Shown here: one piece after another, positions 28,581-37,101 of the stretch | Numbering within the stretch: the first letter of the stretch is position 1 | How the letters are laid out: each line of letters starts with the position of its first letter | Position numbers and translations under genes: made by a program | From: Crystallibacter permensis | GTDB lineage: Bacteria > Actinomycetota > Actinomycetes > Actinomycetales > Micrococcaceae | NCBI RefSeq assembly: GCF_025960875.1 | Contig: NZ_JAODLR010000001.1 | Location: forward strand, 372,001-436,000 | DNA: 64,000 nt | Direction of reading: 5' to 3' | Notes under the pieces: model-generated | The model's database searches: none | The model's input: the letters and a program-made list of their open reading frames with translations, nothing else | Told to the model about the DNA's origin: nothing

Positions 28581-28656
28581 GTCTTCTCCTTGAGGTGCGA
28601 GGCGATGTTCGACGGGATCCGCCATCAAACGTGTCAAGTATCACCAAAACAGGATG

Positions 28657-28667
28657 TGGTATTACCA
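28657..28667. promoter_or_regulatory. TGGTATTACCA operator candidate before dctP
   Basis: A perfect palindrome around a central base, TGGTA-T-TACCA, of the type bound by FCD-group GntR regulators. It lies 77 bases upstream of the dctP ATG. Confidence 0.6.
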
Positions 28668-29008
28668 AAGGAATGTAAAGCAATTTTCAGTGTTACGAGT
28701 CACATTTTTTATATTTGGCTTTGCTCATCCATATCTGATATGCGCCAAGGGCCGGCGGCTTTCGGCCTCCTGCCAGGCTCGTCCAGTAGACGCCGCCGCT
28801 CCGCCCAAATGGCGGGATGAGGGGATGGCTCCTGCCCTAGCCGTCTTCCCGACTTCGGTGGCCACCGATGAAGCTCCATCTGCCCGGATGGCGTGACGTC
28901 CCGCAACCGGAAAAGTCGTTGCGATAGAGCGGGCGTGGTGGTTTGGCTAGGAGCACATGGCAAGTTCTGGGTAACTTCAAGGCGGCGGAGCCATTGACAT
29001 TTTCCATT

Positions 29009-29019
29009 TGGTACTACCA
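29009..29019. promoter_or_regulatory. TGGTACTACCA operator candidate before the E1 operon
   Basis: The same palindrome as at 28657, ten bases after a TTGACA box and 37 bases before the GTG start of the lipoyl protein. Binding here would block RNA polymerase. Confidence 0.65.
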
Positions 29020-29055
29020 TCCTTGATATAGGACGTACCAAGAAAGGATCATATT

Positions 29056-29283
29056 GTGGATATCATTGTGGGCCAGGAACTTCTGGGAGCTGAAAGTGAA
29101 GCTGATCTCAGCGAATGGCTCGTCGAAGAAGGCAGCGAGGTTGCTGAAGGCCAGGCCATCGCCGAACTTGAAACATCCAAGGTCCAGGTTGAAGTAGTGT
29201 CACCCGCCAGCGGAACCCTTACATATATTGCAGCTGAGGGTGACGTCGTGGAACCAGAAACGATTATCGCGAGGGTGAACTGA
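29056..29283 (+). CDS. Stand-alone lipoyl/biotinyl-domain protein
   Basis: 75 residues forming exactly one lipoyl-type hammerhead domain, with the modified lysine in LETSKVQVEV near residue 42. In most complexes this domain is the N-terminus of the E2 acyltransferase; here it is a separate gene with its own GTG start and AGAAAGGA site, followed two bases later by E1-alpha. It would carry acyl or hydroxyalkyl groups from the E1 protein. A decayed E2 catalytic domain lies 2.3 kb downstream, so the partner acyltransferase must be elsewhere or absent. Confidence 0.85.
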   Translation: MDIIVGQELLGAESEADLSEWLVEEGSEVAEGQAIAELETSKVQVEVVSPASGTLTYIAAEGDVVEPETIIARVN

Positions 29284-29285
29284 TC

Positions 29286-30281
29286 GTGACTATTGAAACG
29301 GATGTATTCAACAAATTCGATCTGGGCACCGACGGACCTTCAGCTCTGGAGCTGATGAGTACCATCCGCGAGTTCGAATCCCGCCTTCCGGGGTATTCGG
29401 AGGCGGGGCTGATACGCGGTTCCACTCATCCATCGGTCGGCATGGAAGCCGTCGCCGTGGGTGTATCCAGAGCCCTACGAGACTCCGATAGTGTTGCCAG
29501 CAACCACCGGGGCCATGCGCACTGCCTGGCTAAGGGCGCTGATCCGGGAAGAACGCTGGCCGAGATCCTCGGACGTCGCGACGGATACTGCGGCGGCAAG
29601 GGCGGCTCCATGCATATTGGTGTCAAAGAGCTCGGAATACTGGGAACCAACGGCATCGTCGGCGCCGGGATCGGCCTCGCGACCGGTGCTGCGCTGGCAG
29701 CCCAAGCACAAGGCGCAGACAACGTGGCCGTCGCGTACTTCGGGGACGGCGCCACCAATCAGGGCGTGTTGAGCGAGGCCTTCAATCTTGCGGCAATCTG
29801 GAATCTTCCGGTGGTGTTCGTGTGCGAAAACAACCATTTCGCGCAGTCCGCCACGTTGGAGGAAATGGTGGCACAGCCTGATCTCCATCGACGTGGCGAA
29901 GCGTACGGGCTGCCCTCTGTCGATGTGGACGGAATGGACGTGGAAGCTGTCAGCAACGCTGCTGCCGAAGCTGTCCATAGGGCCAGGTCGGGGTTGGGGC
30001 CGACGTTTATCGTCGCGGACACCTACCGGTATCTGGGCCACATGGCCGGCGACACAGAAATCTACAGGACAGTCGACCAGGTGGAGCAGTGGAAGGGCCG
30101 TGACCCGATCAACCGGCTGGCCGAAAAACTTCTCACATCAAACGTTCTGGACCAGGCTCAACTCGACGCGATTGCTGCGACCGCGGTTTCAGCAGTGGAC
30201 GGGGCCGAGTCATTTGCCAAATCCTCACCTTACCCCGACGTATCGTCAGCTTTCACTCAAGTCAGCGAGGACATCCGATGA
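29286..30281 (+). CDS. Thiamine-diphosphate dehydrogenase E1 alpha (acetoin/2-oxoacid dehydrogenase type)
   Basis: 331 residues with the thiamine-diphosphate motif GDGATNQGVLSEAFNLAAIW ending in VCENN near residues 155-190, and the phosphorylation-loop-like YRYLGHMAGDTEIYR near 250. Length and GKGGSMHIG match the acetoin dehydrogenase alpha subunit and short bacterial E1-alpha proteins. The start is GTG, two bases after the lipoyl gene. It would pair with the beta subunit to decarboxylate or cleave the substrate and load the lipoyl protein. Confidence 0.9.
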   Translation: MTIETDVFNKFDLGTDGPSALELMSTIREFESRLPGYSEAGLIRGSTHPSVGMEAVAVGVSRALRDSDSVASNHRGHAHCLAKGADPGRTLAEILGRRDGYCGGKGGSMHIGVKELGILGTNGIVGAGIGLATGAALAAQAQGADNVAVAYFGDGATNQGVLSEAFNLAAIWNLPVVFVCENNHFAQSATLEEMVAQPDLHRRGEAYGLPSVDVDGMDVEAVSNAAAEAVHRARSGLGPTFIVADTYRYLGHMAGDTEIYRTVDQVEQWKGRDPINRLAEKLLTSNVLDQAQLDAIAATAVSAVDGAESFAKSSPYPDVSSAFTQVSEDIR

Positions 30282-31288
30282 ACAAGCCAGCTCAGCAGTT
30301 GACAATCTGGCGGGCACTGAACGCTGCACTGCATGATGAATTCACCGAGGACCCATCGACGATCATCATGGGTGAGGATCTCACCACTTGGGGTACGGGC
30401 GGAGGCATATACGGGGTGACGCGTAAAATGGCGGATACCTTTGGCAAAGAACGCGTCCGTGACACCCCGATCAGCGAAGAAGTGTTGATCTCTGCCGGAG
30501 CGGGTGCGGCTATGGCCGGCACCAGGACCGTCGTGGAAATCATGTACTCCGATTTCATGCTTCTGGGAGCGGATGGACTGATCAATCAGGCAGCCAAATC
30601 CCGCTACATGTTCGGCGGGCAATTTGCCACACCGTTGGTGGTGCGTAGCAACGGCGGCTCCGGCATTGGCAAAGCAGCACAGCACTCGCAGTCGTTGGAA
30701 ACTCTCTACGCCCATATCCCGGGACTTGAGGTCGTCGTCCCGGGCACCGCCAATGACGCGTATGGCCTGCTGCGCAGTGCCATCAAGAGCAACAACCCTA
30801 CAATTTTCCTAGAGCACAAGGCCCTTTACTACGACAAAGGTGCCGTGACCAAGGAACTGATTCCGTTGGGCCAGGCGCGAGTGGCGCGGGAGGGGAAAGA
30901 CCTCACCATCGTGGCTACCCAGTTGATGACGAAGAGGGCCCTCGAAGCGGCGGACATGCTGGCAGAACAGGGCGTGGACGTAGAAATTATTGATCCGCGG
31001 ACTCTTTATCCCTTTGACATGGAAACAGTCTTTGCATCTGTCCGCAAAACTCGGCACATGTTGGTCGTTCATGAAGCAGTCCGAGACTTCGGATGGGGCG
31101 CGGAGTTCATCAGCAACACCGTGCAGGAATGCTGGGGGGAACTCGACGCTGCCCCGAGGCGGCTCGGGGCAGCACGAGCCCCCATCCCTTACTCCGAAGA
31201 GTTGGAAAGTGCCGTAGTGCCCTCGGCCCAAGAGATCATTGCAGAGTCACTGGCCGCCGTTGGACACCGCAAACGGCTGCTGGTATGA
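30278..31288 (+). CDS. Thiamine-diphosphate dehydrogenase E1 beta
   Basis: 336 residues of transketolase-like pyrimidine-binding and C-terminal domains: MGEDLTTWGTGGGIYGVT near the N-terminus, FGKERVRDTPISEE, then GLEVVVPGTANDAYGLL and IDPRTLYPFDMETV. The ATG overlaps the E1-alpha stop (ATGA), showing a stoichiometric pair. A strong hairpin follows 24 bases after the stop, so the operon ends without an E2 or E3 gene. Confidence 0.92.
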   Translation: MNKPAQQLTIWRALNAALHDEFTEDPSTIIMGEDLTTWGTGGGIYGVTRKMADTFGKERVRDTPISEEVLISAGAGAAMAGTRTVVEIMYSDFMLLGADGLINQAAKSRYMFGGQFATPLVVRSNGGSGIGKAAQHSQSLETLYAHIPGLEVVVPGTANDAYGLLRSAIKSNNPTIFLEHKALYYDKGAVTKELIPLGQARVAREGKDLTIVATQLMTKRALEAADMLAEQGVDVEIIDPRTLYPFDMETVFASVRKTRHMLVVHEAVRDFGWGAEFISNTVQECWGELDAAPRRLGAARAPIPYSEELESAVVPSAQEIIAESLAAVGHRKRLLV

Positions 31289-31312
31289 CGGACTAATCAG
31301 TGCGACCAGGGC

Positions 31313-31354
31313 CGAGACTGTGCGCCGTTGACCATCCGCCGACGCACAGTCTCG
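31313..31354 (+). terminator. Terminator of the E1 operon
   Basis: A perfect 12-bp stem CGAGACTGTGCG/CGCACAGTCTCG with an 18-base loop begins 25 bases after the E1-beta stop. Confidence 0.65.
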
Positions 31355-31579
31355 ACCCTGCATGTCCCGCGAGAGCACCCGGCGCCCCTCGTGCTTCCTC
31401 GCGCTGCGGGAACCCTCCCGCGGCTTCCAACATGACAGTCGCATCAACAGACGCCGGACCATGGACAGGCAGCATCAGGAGAGCTGGAAAATGCAGAGCA
31501 CAAAGAACACAGCTACGTAGATCGTCAGAGTCCGGGGCGCCCGCAAGATTACTGCATAGCGCATACGCGCTTCACTTCA

Positions 31580-32090
31580 GGAAACAGCTCAGGTCGCCCT
31601 GACCCGATACGCCGACGCTACCAACCTGGTCGCCCTTCGGAGAGAACTGAAAGGCCGGGTCCGGGGCAGCGCTGATCATGTTTGCCCCTCCGTCAATGAC
31701 ATCATCATGTTTTGTACCGCGCGCGTTCGAGAGGACCATCCGGAGATCAACGCTCTGTTCACACCGGAGGGCATAGAAAGACACGCCGCTGTAACCTCGG
31801 ATTCGCAGTCGATTCAGGTAAATTTCTCCTTGTCCCTGTCATCCATGATGCCAACCGCTTTGACCTGGAGGAACTTGCCCAACGGAGCAAGCAGCTCATC
31901 GACTTGGCGAAGACCGGTAAAATCACTGCTAAACATATGGTTGGCGGAACCTTCACCGTCTCATACCTCGGAGGTCTGCATCCATTGGTTTACCCAGTGC
32001 TGAACGCCCCCGAGGTCGAAATCTCAGCGTCGGCACCATCATACTGCCTTCCCCGGCAGCCTTCCGCAGACTCCCATGTCGCTGACCTTT
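31580..32090 (+). pseudogene. Decayed E2 acyltransferase catalytic domain
   Basis: Fragments of the 2-oxoacid dehydrogenase acyltransferase core follow each other in two frames: TNLVALRRELKG, VNDIIMFCTARVREDHPEIN and ALFTPEGIERHAAV. After a frameshift come NLGFAVDSGKFLLVPVIHDA, LEELAQRSKQLIDLAKTGKI and GGTFTVSYLGG with PVLNAPEV. The catalytic HxxxD motif near the C-terminus and the lipoyl and subunit-binding domains are absent. This was the E2 partner of the upstream E1 genes before loss. Confidence 0.8.
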
Positions 32091-32099
32091 GACCATCAG

Positions 32100-33093
32100 G
32101 CCCTCGACAGGGCAGCAGCAGCAGTTCTCCGTGATTGCTTCGGCGATTGAAGGCGTACTTTCACTTTCCGCCGCCTAAACTCACAATTACCCGTTATCAG
32201 TTGGTCCCCGCTGTACGGAAAAATCAACTCCGGCCCTTGTCCGTGGTGACCAGGCCAAGGCGGCGAAGCGTGGCTGAAGCAACGAAATGCATGGGCAACT
32301 TTTCCACAACCTGATCTTTATGGCCGGCTGCCCCCATCGTTATCGGCCTCGACTCCCCAGCGATACACCAAACGCTGGCCGCTGCTCCGAGATGAACAGG
32401 AGCATTTGCAGGGTACTATTCATGAATCCGGTCATCTACGGAGTCGCTCTGGTCCTGGTCGTCAGTCAGCGCCGCAAACTGGACCATGCCAAGGTCTACC
32501 ACGACATTCCCGCCGCAGCAGCCTCGGGCGCCCTGTTCGCGATTGTTCTGAGCCTGCAAAATGCTGTCCATCGCCTGCGTCAGCGGAACCTGCATATAGG
32601 TGCCCCCATGGGATCGCGGCCATAACGAACCTCGCCTTGTTGCCCGCCACAACGGCTCTTTTCATAGTCCTGATGGCGCGTATGCCGACGTCAGCGACCG
32701 GCCTTCGCCCTGGCGCAAGCGGATAATAGCGACGGCAAGAGGGCCGCAGCATCCTCGTCTTGATCAACGCCTCAGCCATTCTCACCTTGCCGCTCGTAGC
32801 CCAAGTCTTCAGTGCAGATTCCTGCAGCTACAACTTGCGGTAAAGCACGGCCATCGGGCATGCCGCCCCCGGGATAAGTGCGCGTGGCTTGACCGTCGAC
32901 CGCTAAGCGGGCGGTGTTGGGAAGTTTGGAGGTAGCGCTCGAGAAGTACCACCGGAGTCGCGGCCTTCCTGGCGGCCGGCGGACCCAACGGGGAAGAAGA
33001 ATACGGCGTGCGCGTCTGAGGCCTGTCGGCAGTCCGCACTTGGATTGCTTCCTGGCAGAGGGGTCGCCCGCTCCATCGTGAACGCGAGTGCGG
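32100..33093. other. Region without an intact gene, possible membrane-protein debris
   Basis: About 1 kb between the E2 remnant and the GntR gene. Hydrophobic pieces occur in successive plus-strand frames (NPVIYGVALVLVV, ALFAIVLSL, LALLPATTALFIVLMA, ASAILTLPLVAQVF), which could be the remains of a transporter. There is no continuous frame, no ribosome site and no motif to name a family. Confidence 0.35.
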
Positions 33094-33801
33094 CTAGGCC
33101 GGGACTTCGACCGTACGTTCTGGTGCTTCACTTCTCAGGATCAACTGGTCGAGCCACAGGAAGTGCTCATCAATAGCCTTCATGGCCATCGCCGGGTCAT
33201 GGGCTGAAACAGCCTCGGCGATGTCCCTGTGGACTACACGCAGGCGTTCCCTGTCGTCGGCCAAGGAGAGCTTTTGATGTGGAGCAAGAACGCCGTGGAG
33301 CACGTCGGCGAAGAAGATCAAGGCACGTGAACCTGACGCGGCAAAGAGTGCCCGGTGGAATGCAACGTCAGCTTCATGCAGCTCGTCGGAGTCGTCGCTC
33401 GCGTCCATGCGGTCCAGAGCAACAGCCATATGGGCCACCGCAATATGGTCAACCTTTTGAGCGGCCTCGTAAGCGGCCTGACGTTCCAAGGCACAGCGTA
33501 CGGATCGAAGGGACGCCAAGCTCATCTTGGACGCCACAAGGCCCAGCAGGATCGATTCACTTACGGTTTCCGGGCGAAGGCCGCGCACAAATGTTCCCGC
33601 GCCGGTTCGCCGCTCGAGTACTCCCATGGATTCCAAACGTCCGAGCCGATCGCGCAACGCAGTACGACTCACTCCCAGCTCCTGGGCCTGCTCACGCTCG
33701 CTGGGGAGCTTCTCGCCAGGATTCATGGCGAGAACCTGTCGCGCAAGGACGCTCATTAGCTGGTCCTCAAAGAAATCCAAGCCTATGGTGTCGTCACTCA
33801 T
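33094..33801 (-). CDS. GntR-family regulator (FCD type), second copy
   Basis: 235-residue regulator: winged helix with LPSEREQAQELGVSRTALRD and RLGRLESMGVLERRTGAGTF in residues 28-70, then an FCD ligand domain with the metal-type His pattern around EADVAFHRALFAASG and VVHRDIAEAV. The ATG at 33799-33801 is preceded nine bases away by CGGTACTACCA, so it probably represses itself. Identical words lie before the TRAP, E1 and PPC genes, making this the best candidate for the regulon's regulator. A start 13 codons upstream would place the operator inside the gene and is less likely. Confidence 0.9.
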   Translation of the reverse strand: MSDDTIGLDFFEDQLMSVLARQVLAMNPGEKLPSEREQAQELGVSRTALRDRLGRLESMGVLERRTGAGTFVRGLRPETVSESILLGLVASKMSLASLRSVRCALERQAAYEAAQKVDHIAVAHMAVALDRMDASDDSDELHEADVAFHRALFAASGSRALIFFADVLHGVLAPHQKLSLADDRERLRVVHRDIAEAVSAHDPAMAMKAIDEHFLWLDQLILRSEAPERTVEVPA

Positions 33802-33809
33802 GATGTCAA

Positions 33810-33820
33810 CGGTACTACCA
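33810..33820. promoter_or_regulatory. CGGTACTACCA operator candidate at the GntR gene
   Basis: Matches TGGTANTACCA at 10 of 11 bases, immediately upstream of the second GntR gene. This fits autoregulation. Confidence 0.55.
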
Positions 33821-33967
33821 AGTATGCAGATTGGCGACAATCTGATCGGTGCCCATTCTGCGTAGTGTTCCGGGCCGCATGCTCTGGAATGATTCAGTTG
33901 CGTGAGAATGCGCCCGGCCCGTGAAGTATGCGCTAGCTCAGCGGCGGATGCTGCCTGCGCCCTTTGC

Positions 33968-34429
33968 CTAAACGCGCTGCACTGGGAGAAGAACCGGCAT
34001 TTCGTGGCCGTTGCCGTATTTCATACTGGAGCGGTTCCATGCCACTTCGCTGGACAGCAGGACGGTCATTTCAACCGTCACCAGTACCCGCGCGTCAAAG
34101 ACATGACCGGCACGCAGACTCCCATCATCCTGCGCGAATGTCCCATGGAAATGACACACGGCCTCGCCGTGGGGTTCCCTGCCTAGGTGCCCTTGAAGGC
34201 TGGTGATCTCAATGGCACCGGTTTCCTCGACGATCTCGGTGTACCTCGGCACACCGTCGGCGTCCGGCTTAACTACGGAATAGCGAAGGAACTCAAGGCT
34301 GCCGACAGCGGACACCAGCGCGCCGCCGTCGGAATTATTGGCGTCCAGCACGCTGGAAAGCGTTTTGAGGAGGTCTTCGCCGGGTCCCAAGCGAAGACTC
34401 ACCATGGTCGCATCTTTGCTGACGATCAT
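33968..34429 (-). CDS. PPC/DUF296-domain protein
   Basis: 153 residues of a single PPC (plants and prokaryotes conserved, DUF296) domain: LRLGPGEDLLKTL, GGALVSAVGSLEFLRYSVV and CHFHGTFAQDDGSLRAGHVF with DARVLVTVEMTV. Bacterial members are small trimers of unclear role, and the His-rich centre suggests metal or ligand binding. I chose the ATG at 34427-34429 because GGAG stands seven bases before it; one six codons upstream is possible. A TGGTACTACCT word lies 78 bases upstream, putting it in the GntR regulon. Confidence 0.85.
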   Translation of the reverse strand: MIVSKDATMVSLRLGPGEDLLKTLSSVLDANNSDGGALVSAVGSLEFLRYSVVKPDADGVPRYTEIVEETGAIEITSLQGHLGREPHGEAVCHFHGTFAQDDGSLRAGHVFDARVLVTVEMTVLLSSEVAWNRSSMKYGNGHEMPVLLPVQRV

Positions 34430-34506
34430 TGCGTGTCTCCAGTTCATGTTGTCGCCGGCTCCTGATAAGTGAACCAACCGAGCAACGGTATGCGCATTAG
34501 TACAAG

Positions 34507-34517
34507 AGGTAGTACCA
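34507..34517. promoter_or_regulatory. AGGTAGTACCA operator candidate before the PPC gene
   Basis: On the minus strand it reads TGGTACTACCT, a 10-of-11 match to the words before the TRAP and E1 operons. It is 78 bases upstream of the PPC start. Confidence 0.5.
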
Positions 34518-34529
34518 ATATGAATAATG

Positions 34530-35214
34530 GCGGCTGCTTGGGATGTTCGTCAAGGTCCGGTAGTTGCGTTTATGCTCTTGATCACAATGTCCGCATGTGC
34601 GTGATTGCCGGAATCTTTTGTCATTTGCGCAGTTGTGGCATTTCGTGCAACCACTGGACAACAGCAGTCCAGCAGGCGGATGAGCGTTGACTGAAGACGC
34701 TTCACGTCACTCGTCTTCGCAGGATCCTGTCGATGAGATGCTGATAGGAAATACACCTGCAGTGGCATAAGTATTTGGCTTGACTAGTGTCGCACGGAGG
34801 GGATCGCGAAGGCGACAGCCAATCGACCGCGAGAGTGTGTGCTGGTGGTCGGCAATTCCAAACACCGCTGCGGTTCAAAGGGAGACCGCCACTGAACTGC
34901 TTCCCTTTCGTATGCGCGCAGGCTGTGGGGCGGGACCGCTCTTAACCCGCTCAGCGCCCACTGCGGCCCCCACACGGGTCCTTTTGGCCTTGGCTGCACC
35001 TTTTCCCAAGGTGACGTCGGCGCTGGATACGTTCCCTCGCTGCGTTCCGCAGCGGCGCGTCCACGGACCTGGGTTTCGTTTGGCACTAGTAGTTGCCAAG
35101 GATGCGGCGAAAAGCTTCCTGGCGCACTGCTGAGCCATGGTCGGCGGCCGATGCGCTTTCAGTTTTCAGGCCCTGGTCTTCGAGCCGGCTGCTGTCGTAG
35201 CCGGTGACCCGGTT
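34530..35214. other. Region without recognisable gene
   Basis: About 680 bases between the PPC control region and the next remnant. Frames of about 100 codons exist on both strands around 34780-35138, but they overlap each other, have no ribosome sites and show no known motif. I see nothing I can name. Confidence 0.45.
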
Positions 35215-35605
35215 TCAATCTTTGAATCCATCCTCTGCCAGGAGCTTGGCTTCGTGCATCTCCTTCGCCACTTTCACGAACGCGGGTTCCTTGAAGTGTG
35301 CGTCGTCGCCACCGTTGACGTTGGCGACTTTGCGCAGCTGGCCAATGTCGGGGCCATGGATGCCGTCCTTGCCGATGGGGAACATGCGTTCCTTTATCTC
35401 GGTGTCGGCAGATGGAACGGCTGTGGGGTTTTGGCGTTGTGGGCCCGTTGCAGGGCCTGGGCCAGTTCGGGGTTGGCTAGGTACTCAACAGGTATCTGGT
35501 GACGTTCCATTTCTGGGGCCAGTTTCTCTGCCTGGGCGCGGAGTTCTTCGGCACCAGCGGCTGCGAGCAGCTGCCTGGCCTTCGGGCGGGCCTGAAAACG
35601 TCATC
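35215..35605 (-). pseudogene. Frameshifted remnant of an unrecognised protein
   Basis: Two adjoining minus-strand frames read like one continuous soluble protein. First comes ARQLLAAAGAEELRAQAEKL, PEMERHQIPVEYLANPELAQ, ALQRAHNAKT. Then, after a one-base shift near 35425, comes ADTEIKERMFPIGKDGIHGP, DIGQLRKVANVNGGDDAHFK and FVKVAKEMHEAKLLAEDGF. I do not recognise the family. It lies next to a DUF4913 remnant and may belong to the same lost plasmid or integrative element. Confidence 0.5.
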
Positions 35606-35700
35606 AAGAAGCACAGCCCACAGCCGGACGAAGAGCCAGTCCCGGTCTCGGCCGAGCGGACCGCTAATCCCTGGATCAGGAAGTAAACAAGCAGCCACTC

Positions 35701-36030
35701 ATGGAAGCTGACTTCGAATCTTTCGATACCGACGCTCCCGCGTCCAGTCCGAGCGAGAGCGGGCACGAAACCCGGGAAGGCACCGGAGCTCTTCTACGGC
35801 TCGGCCGAAGAATTCCCACACGAGCAGACGTTGCCGAACAACATCCGCAGCGTCACCGGGAAAACGGCCAAGTGGTGCATCGAGTGGTATTTCCACCCCG
35901 AGGCAGTCTCACGTGTTGCGGCCATGTGGCGTTCCTGGGAGCACCTGCGCCTCGATGCCGCCACCGGCATGAGCGTCTCATGAGCGTCTATGGCGGGACC
36001 ATGCAGACCACCACATGAGAGTCTGGGCCT
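35701..36030 (+). pseudogene. DUF4913 protein with two frameshifts
   Basis: Opens as MEADFESFDTDAPASSPSES, the acidic head typical of the family. It then shifts frame near 35765 into PELFYGSAEEFPHEQ and WCIEWYFHPEAVSRVAAMWR plus SWEHLRLDAATGMSV, the DUF4913 core. The word ATGAGCGTCT occurs twice in tandem (35970 and 35981), and this duplication breaks the frame just before WRDHADHHM. DUF4913 genes are common on actinobacterial plasmids and integrative elements. As read, it cannot make a full product. Confidence 0.75.
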
Positions 36031-36150
36031 GACACAGACGTTACAGCTAAGTTCGAGGGCGCTGATTTAGCGCCAAGCATTGGCGCTGTGGCGCCGTCGA
36101 GGCGCAGGGGTTTCGAGACCGGTTGGGTGCGGTTAGCAGTAAGATGCAGC

Positions 36151-36903
36151 ATGGAGATTCCAGAGCCTTTTGTTGAACCGACGCAGCGCCGGATCCGGGT
36201 CCGGCTGGGCGATGAATTGGTGGCCGACAGCAGCCGCGCGCAGTTGCTGGTGCAGTACGGTCCGGGCAGCCTGCCTACCTACTACTTACCGCGGGAAGAC
36301 GTTGTTCTCGATGCGCTGACCGACGAAGTGCCGGCGGCCGGGGCTGGTAGCGGCGCAGGGAGCCGGTGGACCGTTCAGGCCGGGAGGAAGCGGGCCGAGG
36401 GAGCCGCCTGGTCATACGAGGAACCGACCGGGGACTTCGTTGCACTCGCTGGCCATGTCACCTTTTCCTGGCGGCAGTTGGAATGGTACGAGGAAGACGA
36501 ACAAGTGTTCGTGCACGCCCGCGATCCCTACAAGCGCGTTGATACCTTGCACAGTTCACGGCGCGTGCAGGTGCTCATCGGTGGCGAAGAGATTGCCACC
36601 AGTATCCGGCCGCTCCTGCTCTTCGAGACGCATCTGCCGATCCGCTACTACCTGCCGTTCGAGGATGTGCGCACCGAATTGCTTGAGCCGAGCGCCAAAA
36701 CCACCACCTGCCCCTACAAAGGCCGCGCCAGGTACTGGTCGGTCCGTGCGGGCGGCCAGCTTGAGCAGGACATTGTGTGGAGCTACGCCGAGCCGATCCG
36801 CGAGAATCCGAAGATCCGCGGGTTGCTCTGTTTCTATAACGAGCGCGTGGATCTGGTGGTCGACGGCGAACGGCTCGAGCGCCCAATCACGCCGTTTTCG
36901 TGA
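36151..36903 (+). CDS. Tandem DUF427 protein
   Basis: 250-residue protein made of two DUF427 domains. The first covers about residues 8-105 (VRLGDELVADSSRAQLLVQY, TYYLPREDVVLDALT, AWSYEEPTGDF) and the second about 120-245 (VQVLIGGEEIATSIRPLL, IRYYLPFEDVRTEL, VWSYAEPIRENPKI). The fold is a beta-sandwich of unknown role found widely in actinobacteria and fungi. I chose the ATG at 36151; its ribosome site is weak. It stands alone and ends before a hairpin shared with ino1. Confidence 0.85.
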   Translation: MEIPEPFVEPTQRRIRVRLGDELVADSSRAQLLVQYGPGSLPTYYLPREDVVLDALTDEVPAAGAGSGAGSRWTVQAGRKRAEGAAWSYEEPTGDFVALAGHVTFSWRQLEWYEEDEQVFVHARDPYKRVDTLHSSRRVQVLIGGEEIATSIRPLLLFETHLPIRYYLPFEDVRTELLEPSAKTTTCPYKGRARYWSVRAGGQLEQDIVWSYAEPIRENPKIRGLLCFYNERVDLVVDGERLERPITPFS

Positions 36904-36907
36904 CCTC

Positions 36908-37011
36908 GAGGTAGGCAGGCAAGTAGGCGCGGAGGTAGGCAGGGAGGCTGCAAGCAGGTGGGCGCGGACAGGCAGGCAAGCGGGTAATCCGGTTGGCGCA
37001 GGCAGGAAACG
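36908..37011 (+). repeat. Degenerate GGCAGG/GTAGGC-rich tandem repeats
   Basis: About 100 bases after the DUF427 stop consist of irregular copies of GTAGGCAGGCAAG and GGCGCGGACAGGCAGGCAAG-like units. The period is irregular, near 12-20 bases. It looks like slipped replication in non-coding DNA. Confidence 0.55.
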
Positions 37012-37012
37012 G

Positions 37013-37048
37013 CGAAGGTCCGGACCGCCGTAACGGTCCGGACCTTCG
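37013..37048. terminator. Bidirectional terminator between DUF427 and ino1 genes
   Basis: A perfect 15-bp stem CGAAGGTCCGGACCG/CGGTCCGGACCTTCG with a 6-base loop CCGTAA lies between convergent genes, 53 bases from the ino1 stop. It should end transcription from both sides. Confidence 0.72.
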
Positions 37049-37101
37049 AAATGGCTAAGGGCTGGCAGCGAGGGACTGGAAGCCCTCTGATACCAGAGGG
37101 T

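Larger units (their letters stand above)
28581..29055. promoter_or_regulatory. Divergent control region of the TRAP and E1 operons
   Basis: 475 bases between the divergent dctP and lipoyl-protein starts. It contains the two operator-like words listed separately and a third, imperfect one (GTATCACCA near 28638). TTGACA at 28994 lies just before the right-hand operator, which falls where -35/-10 spacer DNA would be, suggesting repression of the E1 operon. No gene was recognised inside. Confidence 0.55.

Noticed and set aside
34780-35138. Overlapping open frames of about 100 codons on both strands
   Set aside because: No ribosome sites, no motif, and arginine/alanine-rich composition typical of shadow frames.
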